From: Lachnospiraceae bacterium UBA4316
Lineage (GTDB): Bacteria; Bacillota; Clostridia; Lachnospirales; Lachnospiraceae
Direction: 5' to 3'
NCBI GenBank assembly: GCA_002394535.1
Contig: DGUG01000002.1
Location: forward strand, 1-5,507
Length of the DNA: 5,507 nucleotides
Both the position numbers and the translations under genes were made by a program. Shown in pieces: positions 1 through 5,507 of the stretch. Within the stretch, counting starts at the first letter, position 1, and every line of letters begins with the position of its first letter. The notes beneath the pieces were generated by a model, which saw only the letters and a program-made list of their open reading frames with translations, did not search any database and was not told the DNA's origin.

Positions 1-936
1 CTGTTTGCATATCTTCTTGGCGATGATTTCAGGGTAGGACTCTATGCCCAGACCCTTCCGCTTGTGGTCGTGACAGCAATGCTTCTTGTAATGTTTGCAT
101 ACAGTGGAAAGGGCTATAAAGCTAAGCCTCACAGCCTTACCGAAAAGGAACTGTTAAGTTACGGAATTCCCTTTGTTCCCATGCTCCTTATGGAGTGGCT
201 TCTCTCGTCTATGGACAAGTGGTCCATACGTTTCCTGAATGATTTTTCCGAGACGGGAGTGTATTCGTCCGCCATGCAGATAATGACCATACTTATGACC
301 CTCAAGATAACATATGTGGCATTCTGGTCGCCGATTGCGATGAAGAAGTACGAGCAGGAGGATGAGAGCAAGGTAAAGTCCTTCTTTGAGGATATGTTTC
401 AAAAAGTCCAGTTTCTATGCCTCTTTGCAGCCTTCGGACTAACGGCATTTCGAAGCATAATCGTTTTGATACTGGGTGAAAAATACAGGGAAGCATCAAG
501 GATAATTCCCTTTTTGTCGCTTATGCCTGTGTTGTCCATACTGTTTGAAATGACGGGGCAGGGTATCAAATTCAAGAAGAAGCCGGTCTATCTTAACTAT
601 GCCTCAGCGGTTGCGATATGCTGTAATCTTGCGGGAAATCTGTTGCTGGTGCCGAGATACAAGGGAGTGGGGGCCGCGGTTGCAACGGCACTTACCTATA
701 TTGTTTATTTTGCCATAGGGACGTATTTTGCAAACAAGTGCTATCCGGTCGGGTATGATTACCGGAACTTTATACTGATGCTTGTCGTATATATAGTCTA
801 TGCCGCTTATGCAACAATCTGTAAGGTTGAATGGATGAACATAGCAGCGGGCTGTGTTCTGATTCTGCTGCTGCTTACAGTCAACCGAAAGGTCATAAAA
901 GGGCTGCTTAGTTACATTCATAAAGGGAATATATGA
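1..936 (+). CDS. Polysaccharide flippase (Wzx/RfbX-type, MOP superfamily), C-terminal part
   Basis: The frame is open from base 1 to the TGA at 934-936, giving 311 visible residues. The N-terminus lies beyond the left edge; family members are usually about 450-510 residues, so roughly a third is missing. The GTG at 64 is only an internal codon, because the frame stays open upstream with hydrophobic flippase-like sequence. The visible part shows the family pattern of a new helix bundle starting at YGIPFVP (54-60), followed by SSMDKW and ETGVYSSAMQI. It continues with several hydrophobic helices, then the C-terminal signature NLLLVPRYKGVGAAVATAL (213-231), typical of Polysacc_synt_C, and ends in a basic tail (NRKVIKGLL). 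Such proteins flip undecaprenyl-linked oligosaccharide units across the cytoplasmic membrane for capsule, exopolysaccharide or teichoic-acid-like polymers. It is probably the last gene of a polysaccharide cluster to the left. The substrate cannot be told from this fragment, and a MurJ-like or other MOP member is less likely. Confidence 0.88.
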   Translation: MFAYLLGDDFRVGLYAQTLPLVVVTAMLLVMFAYSGKGYKAKPHSLTEKELLSYGIPFVPMLLMEWLLSSMDKWSIRFLNDFSETGVYSSAMQIMTILMTLKITYVAFWSPIAMKKYEQEDESKVKSFFEDMFQKVQFLCLFAAFGLTAFRSIIVLILGEKYREASRIIPFLSLMPVLSILFEMTGQGIKFKKKPVYLNYASAVAICCNLAGNLLLVPRYKGVGAAVATALTYIVYFAIGTYFANKCYPVGYDYRNFILMLVVYIVYAAYATICKVEWMNIAAGCVLILLLLTVNRKVIKGLLSYIHKGNI

Positions 937-950
937 TTTTTTGTGAATTT

Positions 951-959
951 AATTTACAC
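951..959. promoter_or_regulatory. Second operator half-site overlapping the -35 box
   Basis: AATTTACAC here is the exact reverse complement of GTGTAAATT at 994-1002, which is part of the downstream palindrome. It covers the -35 hexamer. A degenerate partner (GTGAA, 943-947) precedes it, so 943-959 may be a weaker imperfect operator. Centres of the two sites are about 45 bases apart. Binding at both would flank the promoter, consistent with repression, though the short repeat could also be chance in AT-rich DNA. Confidence 0.35.
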
Positions 960-981
960 CAAAGGAATGACGTGCTACACT
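953..981 (+). promoter_or_regulatory. Predicted sigma-A-type promoter of the efflux operon
   Basis: A -35 box TTTACA (953-958) is followed by exactly 17 bases and a -10 box TACACT (976-981). An extended -10 TG dinucleotide lies at 973-974. Each hexamer deviates from consensus (TTGACA, TATAAT), but the spacing is ideal. Transcription would start near 987-990, leaving a 5' leader of about 40-45 bases before the ATG at 1032. It sits in the only non-coding gap of the window, so the adaptor and permease genes probably have their own transcription unit, separate from the upstream flippase. This is inferred from sequence only. Confidence 0.6.
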
Positions 982-993
982 CTCTTAGCTTTT

Positions 994-1006
994 GTGTAAA
1001 TTACAC
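994..1006. promoter_or_regulatory. Palindromic operator GTGTAAATTACAC
   Basis: This is a perfect 13-base palindrome: 6-base arms GTGTAA and TTACAC around a central A. It lies about 5-20 bases downstream of the predicted transcription start and 25 bases before the start codon. With only one base between the arms it cannot fold as an RNA hairpin, so a DNA site for a dimeric regulator is the natural reading. Size and position fit a TetR- or MarR-type repressor, which commonly controls efflux operons. No regulator gene is visible in the window, so the protein that binds is unknown. Confidence 0.6.
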
Positions 1007-1031
1007 GGTATTGTGAAGGTTAAAAGGAACT

Positions 1032-2798
1032 ATGAGAAAATCATTTGCAGTAAAAACATTTGTAGTGCTTACGCTTGCCGCAACTCTTCTTGCCGGCTGC
1101 AGGAATACCGGGTCGAAGAAAGAGGAAAGTGAGAAGGAAGCAAAGAGCATAAATGTATCGGTTGAGAATCCCATAAGGTCAGATGTTGAAATTACGGGTG
1201 ATTTTATCGGAACCGTGTCTGCCAACTCAACGGTAAATGTTGTTGCCAAACTCTCGGGAGATGTTACAAATACATATTTTGAAGTGGGAGACTATGTAAA
1301 TGCCGGGGATCTGATGTTTACAATAGATGATACTTCGGCAAGGATATCGATGAAGCAGGCACAGGCAGCACTTGACTCCAGCCGTGCATCTCTTAATTCC
1401 GCACAGGCAGGACTTGACGCGGCAAGAGAATCAGGCACTTATACGACCGCACAGGTTACACAACAGTGGGGAACTGCCGCAACTAACGAGATGCAGCTTG
1501 CCAATGCGGTCAATTCGGCCAAATACGGGCTGATGAATGCAACGCAGAATAATGATGCCGCTGCAACGCAGCTTGATTACCTCAGGGACCAGATATCCGA
1601 TATCGATGACCAGATAAACAAACTTGAAAGTAATAAGAGTAATATGGAGAATTACGCCAAGTCTCTTTCACAGATCAGGAGTGACTATATATCCATAGCT
1701 GAATGTGCCGGAATGAGTGATCCGACGGCATTAGCGGGCATATTGGCTAATATACAAACTAAATATGGAATTTCAGGATTGAAAAGTGATAATGCCGAAG
1801 CGGCAGCCAAGTCTTTTCTGCAAATGATTACGGGAGCATCTACAGTGGAAGAACTGGATGCCATGATATCCGGTGCTAATTCCGCTTCATCTACCATAAA
1901 TTCTCTTGAAAGTACCAAAGAGCAGCTTCTCGTAAGCAAGGCGCAGGCAGAAGTTGCCAAAGTGGCAGCTTCCACCGGAGTATGCCAGGCACAGGAGGCC
2001 GAGGCACTTGCACAGAGGATGCTTAATGACTACAGAAACTATACTCTTGCTACCATAATAACAGGCGGAAAAGCCCAGCTGGCGGGAGCCAATTCCCAGA
2101 TAGCCACGGCCGAAGCCGGAGTAAAGCAGGTTCAGGCAGGTGTTACTCAGGCTGAGACAGGAGTCGAGGCGGCTCAGCTCCAGCTTGATTATGCAAATGT
2201 TGAAGCTCCCGTATCCGGGGTAGTTACTTCCAAATACATTACTGTAAACAACATGGCTGCCGCCGGATCGCCTGCATATGTCATCACAGCCGATGATACG
2301 CAGTATGTTGATTTCTATGTTTCCGAGGCAGTCATGGAAAGACTCATGGTAGGGCAGGAAATAAAAGTCACAAGGAACAACAGTGAATATACGGCAAAGA
2401 TTACGGAGAATTCCGGCGTTGCCGATGCAACTAACGGGCTTTTCTTTGTTAAGGCTCAGGTTGTTCCGGGAGGCGAAAAGCTTATAAACGGAACAAAGGT
2501 TAAGCTTACACTTGCAACCGACAGCAGAAGTTCGGTCATCACCGTTCCCGTGGACTCGGTATATTATCTGAACGAGCAGTCATATGTATATGTTTATTCG
2601 GATGGAAAAGCAGCAAGACGTGATGTTGTAACCGGAATATCCGATGGTAAGAGGATTGAGATAACAGACGGGCTGAACGAGCAGGATAAGGTCATAACTA
2701 CCTGGGCAAGCCAGCTTCGTGACGGAATTGACGTAACACTTGATGGAACCACTCCTTCAGGAGATAAGATAGAGGTATTAAATGAAATCTCTGATTAA
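1032..2798 (+). CDS. Lipoprotein RND efflux adaptor (membrane fusion protein, HlyD/AcrA family) with long helical hairpin
   Basis: This 588-residue protein is the adaptor that would dock on the RND permease encoded next. Residues 1-23 are a lipoprotein signal (basic MRK start, hydrophobic core, lipobox LAGC with lipidated Cys23), followed by a charged Ser/Lys/Glu linker, so it should be anchored outside the cytoplasmic membrane. The first lipoyl half is at about 62-101 (AKLSGDV, VGDYVNAGD) and the second at about 387-426 (VEAPVSGVVTS). Between them lies an Ala/Gln-rich coiled-coil hairpin of about 280 residues, with heptads such as AGVKQVQ-AGVTQAE-TGVEAAQ. Beta-barrel (about 427-500) and membrane-proximal (about 502-580, VPVDSVYYL) domains follow. 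Usual adaptors are about 350-420 residues; the excess is all in the hairpin. The ATG is the only possible start, since TGA lies in frame at 1014-1016 with no start codon between. AAGGA (1024-1028) is only 3 bases from the ATG and GAAGG (1015-1019) is 12 bases away, so initiation strength is uncertain. Confidence 0.93.
   Translation: MRKSFAVKTFVVLTLAATLLAGCRNTGSKKEESEKEAKSINVSVENPIRSDVEITGDFIGTVSANSTVNVVAKLSGDVTNTYFEVGDYVNAGDLMFTIDDTSARISMKQAQAALDSSRASLNSAQAGLDAARESGTYTTAQVTQQWGTAATNEMQLANAVNSAKYGLMNATQNNDAAATQLDYLRDQISDIDDQINKLESNKSNMENYAKSLSQIRSDYISIAECAGMSDPTALAGILANIQTKYGISGLKSDNAEAAAKSFLQMITGASTVEELDAMISGANSASSTINSLESTKEQLLVSKAQAEVAKVAASTGVCQAQEAEALAQRMLNDYRNYTLATIITGGKAQLAGANSQIATAEAGVKQVQAGVTQAETGVEAAQLQLDYANVEAPVSGVVTSKYITVNNMAAAGSPAYVITADDTQYVDFYVSEAVMERLMVGQEIKVTRNNSEYTAKITENSGVADATNGLFFVKAQVVPGGEKLINGTKVKLTLATDSRSSVITVPVDSVYYLNEQSYVYVYSDGKAARRDVVTGISDGKRIEITDGLNEQDKVITTWASQLRDGIDVTLDGTTPSGDKIEVLNEISD
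2771..2775 (+). promoter_or_regulatory. Ribosome binding site of the RND permease gene, inside the adaptor gene
   Basis: AGAGG lies 6 bases before the ATG at 2782 and still within the adaptor coding region. It fixes the permease start and implies translational coupling, because ribosomes ending at the adaptor stop (2796-2798) have just passed over this site. Confidence 0.7.
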
Positions 2799-5507
2799 GA
2801 CCAGCTTAAACCGCCCCGTAGCAGTTATAGTTCTTATAGCCGGTCTTATTGTATTCGGGATTGGGTCGGTTACGGGGATGTCCCTTCAGCTCATTCCCGA
2901 CATGGAAATGCCTATGGTTATGATACAGACGGTGTACCCCATGGCAGGACCGGAGGATGTTGAGAGACTTGTTACCAAAAAGATAGAGGACGGATGCGGA
3001 TCACTCTCCGGACTTGATACAACGTATTCCTATTCCATGGAGAATGTATCCGTAGTTCTTCTGCAGTTTGTGTATGGTACCAATATTGATGATGCCTACA
3101 TGGATGTCAGGGAGGCACTTGATGTTGTAAAACCGAATCTTCCCGAGAAGGCAAATGACCCGGTTGTTGCCACTATGGACTTTAATGCCGCGGCAGTAAT
3201 GCAGCTTTCGGTTGATTCTTCATCTGAAGATGTCAGTGAATTCGTAGAAGAAACCCTTACTCCCGAACTTGACAAGATCAGCACCATTACCCAGGTGGAG
3301 GTAAGCGGCGGTCTTGAAGATTACATTTCCATAGAACTGATCCCCGAGAATCTGAAACAGTATAATGTTACAGCCAATACAGTAGCCACCACGGTGGGCA
3401 GTGCAAATTTTACTTATCCTGCGGGGTCTGCAAAGCACGGCGGCCAACAGGTTGATATAAGCTCCATGGTTGAATACAAAACCCCGGAGGAACTGAGACA
3501 GATTCCCATAACCACAGCTACCGGACAGACAATTCATCTGTCGGATGTGGCAAATGTCCACTATGCGTCAAAAAAAGCATCATCATACAGCCGCTTTAAA
3601 GGATCTGACAATTTAAGTGTCAGCATTTCCAAGCAGCAGTCAGCATCGGCTGTTACAGTATCCAATCAGGTCAATAAGTTAATAAACAGTCTCAAAGACA
3701 GATATCCCGATATCGAGATATTTGTTGTTTACGACAGTGCAGACGTAATAAAATCATCACTAAAGACCATTGCGGAAACCCTTCTCTTAGGAATTGTTAT
3801 AACAATGTTTGTGCTCTTCGTATTCTTCGGAGATATAAAGGGAAGTCTTATTGTCGGATCGTCCATGCCCATATCACTGCTCATCACCTTCCTGCTCATG
3901 AGCTTTATGGGTTTTTCGCTTAACATGATAACTATGGGTGCCCTTGTTATTGCTATAGGAATGATGGTAGACAATTCTATTGTTGTTCTGGAAATGTGCT
4001 TCAGAAAGAAGGATGACGGACTTGATTTTAAAGATGCCGCGCTTGAGGGAACCGGTATAGTTCTTAACTCCATCATAGCATCAACCATTACCACAATCGT
4101 CGTGTATCTGCCTCTTGCAATGATGAAGGATCTATCGGGACAGCTGTTCGGACAGCTTGGTTATACGATAGTTTTTGCGCTTGCGGCCTCTCTTGTATCG
4201 GCAATCACACTTGTTCCGCTTTGTTTTTCCTTCTACAAGCCCGTAGAGAAGAAAGAGTCTGCAGTGAACCGTTTTCTTGACAAATTCTCGGCAGGATATT
4301 CAAAGATTCTCGGAAAGCTGCTGAACCATAAGGCCGCTACCGCCATTACGGCACTGGTGATCTTTGTTGTATCGGTAGTGCTTATAAAGTTTATCAATAC
4401 CCAGCTCTTTCCGAATACGGATGAGGGACAGATAGCGATCACCGTAACCTACAGACCCGGGACCAATATCGATACTGTTGATCAGAAAATCAGGGAGATC
4501 GAGGAATTTGTAAGAAACAGTGAATACATAGATGACTATATGGGAAGTGCCAGTGTTACCACCGGTACCGTAAATGCATATGTTGCCGAAGGGGTAAAAG
4601 AATCAACTGCTCAGATAGTAGACGAGTTTACGCAGGAACTTGCGGAATATGCCCATAATTGCGAAATATCGGTGACTGCTTCATCATCTATGGGAATTAC
4701 TTCTTTAGGAGGCGGAAATACCTATGAGGTGGCTTTTGAGGGAACAAATCTCGATGACCTTAAAAAAACCATAAATGAAGTTGATTCCATAGTGATGAAT
4801 GTTGAGGGAGTCCTCAGTTCATCATCATCTATGGGAAATACTGCTTCGAGGGTAAAGGTGGATATTGATCCTATAAACGCAGCGGCAAACGGGCTTACAC
4901 CGGTTATGATAGGAGGGGCTCTTAATACCGCAATTAACGGATCGGATGCCATGAAGGTTACGATAGATGACAAGACATACCAGATTACTGTGGAGTATCC
5001 GAAGGACGAATACGAAACGGTTAATGACGTGGAGAACATGTTTGTCACAAATGCGATGGGTAACGATGTTCCGCTAAGAGACGTGGCTACTATCGTATAT
5101 ACGGACTCTCCGCAGCAGATCACAAGACAGAACGGCAGATATAACGCAACCGTTACGGCAACCGTAAGGTCTGATGAAAAAGCATTGGTCACAACTGCAA
5201 TAGAGGATGCCCTTGCCGGCTATGAACCGCCAAGAACGGTAGAGAAGACGGTAAACCAGGCAACGGAGATGATGAACGATGAATTTGCCTCGATACTGAA
5301 GGCTATAGCCACAGCCATTATACTTGTATATATGGTTATGGCAATAGAGTTTGAAAATCTCAGGTATTCGGGAATGGTAATGTTCTGTATTCCATTTTCC
5401 CTGATCGGTTCCATATTTCTCCTGCTGGTGACAAGGGGGTTATTTACGATGGTATCCCTTATGGGATTCCTGATGTTGATAGGTATAGTTGTCAATAACG
5501 GAATCAT
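2782..5507 (+). CDS. RND-superfamily efflux permease (AcrB/SwrC-like, HAE1-type), 3' end outside window
   Basis: The frame is open from the ATG at 2782 to the right edge, giving 908 residues; family members are about 1000-1050, so only the last two helices are missing. It starts in the family manner (SLNRPVAV) with TM1 at about 13-33 and LIPDMEMPMV (37-46). A large extracytoplasmic porter domain follows, then TM2-TM6 (about 330-483) including the TM4 motif GMMVDNSIVVLE, with Asp397-Asn398 at the AcrB Asp407/Asp408 positions. TM7 is at about 518-538, followed by FPNTDEGQ (543-550), the second porter domain, and TM8-TM10 (about 837-908) ending in GIVVNNGI. The internal duplication typical of RND pumps is therefore present. 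The protein should use the proton gradient to move amphipathic drugs, lipids or lipopeptides with the adaptor encoded just upstream, which it overlaps by 17 bases. Asn905 stands where AcrB has Lys940. Cargo cannot be predicted; SwrC/YerP of Bacillus subtilis (surfactin export) is a known Gram-positive relative in type. Confidence 0.95.
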   Translation, partial: MKSLIKTSLNRPVAVIVLIAGLIVFGIGSVTGMSLQLIPDMEMPMVMIQTVYPMAGPEDVERLVTKKIEDGCGSLSGLDTTYSYSMENVSVVLLQFVYGTNIDDAYMDVREALDVVKPNLPEKANDPVVATMDFNAAAVMQLSVDSSSEDVSEFVEETLTPELDKISTITQVEVSGGLEDYISIELIPENLKQYNVTANTVATTVGSANFTYPAGSAKHGGQQVDISSMVEYKTPEELRQIPITTATGQTIHLSDVANVHYASKKASSYSRFKGSDNLSVSISKQQSASAVTVSNQVNKLINSLKDRYPDIEIFVVYDSADVIKSSLKTIAETLLLGIVITMFVLFVFFGDIKGSLIVGSSMPISLLITFLLMSFMGFSLNMITMGALVIAIGMMVDNSIVVLEMCFRKKDDGLDFKDAALEGTGIVLNSIIASTITTIVVYLPLAMMKDLSGQLFGQLGYTIVFALAASLVSAITLVPLCFSFYKPVEKKESAVNRFLDKFSAGYSKILGKLLNHKAATAITALVIFVVSVVLIKFINTQLFPNTDEGQIAITVTYRPGTNIDTVDQKIREIEEFVRNSEYIDDYMGSASVTTGTVNAYVAEGVKESTAQIVDEFTQELAEYAHNCEISVTASSSMGITSLGGGNTYEVAFEGTNLDDLKKTINEVDSIVMNVEGVLSSSSSMGNTASRVKVDIDPINAAANGLTPVMIGGALNTAINGSDAMKVTIDDKTYQITVEYPKDEYETVNDVENMFVTNAMGNDVPLRDVATIVYTDSPQQITRQNGRYNATVTATVRSDEKALVTTAIEDALAGYEPPRTVEKTVNQATEMMNDEFASILKAIATAIILVYMVMAIEFENLRYSGMVMFCIPFSLIGSIFLLLVTRGLFTMVSLMGFLMLIGIVVNNGI

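Noticed and set aside
64..936. GTG at 64 as a true start of a short 290-residue flippase.
   Set aside because: The frame is open from base 1 with hydrophobic helix-like sequence, and no ribosome site precedes 64. The gene is simply cut by the window edge.
918..942. Possible terminator at the end of the flippase gene: TCATA and TATGA arms followed by six T.
   Set aside because: The stem is only 5 pairs, mostly A/T, with a 9-base loop and overlaps the stop codon. It is too weak to call as an intrinsic terminator, though the T-run is real.
951..1002. 9-base inverted repeat (AATTTACAC and GTGTAAATT, 34-base loop) read as an RNA hairpin, attenuator or riboswitch.
   Set aside because: The left arm lies upstream of the predicted transcription start, no T-tract follows the right arm, and no known riboswitch core is recognisable. 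A protein-binding operator explains it better.
1341..2189. Adaptor hairpin as a site of internal tandem DNA repeats.
   Set aside because: The Ala/Gln-rich heptads repeat at protein level only. The DNA copies differ too much to call a tandem repeat.
3096..4442. Minus-strand open frames opposite the permease (for example 3220-3561, 3729-4094, 4233-4442).
   Set aside because: They lie entirely inside a strongly supported + strand gene, lack plausible ribosome sites or family motifs, and read as antisense shadows.
4722..5507. Longer minus-strand open frames at 4722-5192 and 5220-5507.
   Set aside because: They are antisense to conserved RND porter and TM8-TM10 sequence. Their hydrophobic, Ser/Thr/Ile-rich character follows from complementing the permease codons.

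Overview
The window looks like a piece of a chromosome from a low-to-moderate GC Firmicute, most likely a clostridial (Lachnospiraceae-like) species. This is inferred from protein style, purine-rich ribosome binding sites, a lipoprotein-type efflux adaptor and Gram-positive-type RND motifs. No 16S rRNA or other taxonomic marker is present, so the assignment is tentative. All three genes are on the + strand and are tightly packed.

Positions 1-936 hold the C-terminal part of a Wzx/RfbX-type polysaccharide flippase that is cut by the left edge. It is probably the last gene of an upstream surface-polysaccharide cluster. A 95-base gap (937-1031) follows. It carries a good sigma-A-type promoter (TTTACA, 17-base spacer, extended TGC-TACACT) and, just after the predicted transcription start, a perfect 13-base palindrome GTGTAAATTACAC. 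One half of that palindrome recurs over the -35 box. This looks like the operator of a TetR- or MarR-like repressor.

Positions 1032-2798 encode a 588-residue lipoprotein of the membrane fusion protein (MFP/HlyD) type, with an unusually long helical hairpin of about 280 residues. Overlapping it by 17 bases, a large RND-superfamily permease starts at 2782 and runs off the right edge with 908 residues visible. The two form one translationally coupled operon for a tripartite-style export pump. No outer-membrane channel gene is visible. If the host is a monoderm, the pump would work as adaptor plus permease at the cell surface.

The window is mostly ordinary accessory or efflux DNA. The points worth a second look are the operator/promoter, the oversized adaptor hairpin, and the altered proton-relay residues of the permease (Asp-Asn instead of Asp-Asp in TM4, Asn where AcrB has Lys940 in TM10). 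I see no mobile element, RNA gene, CRISPR array or clearly new system.
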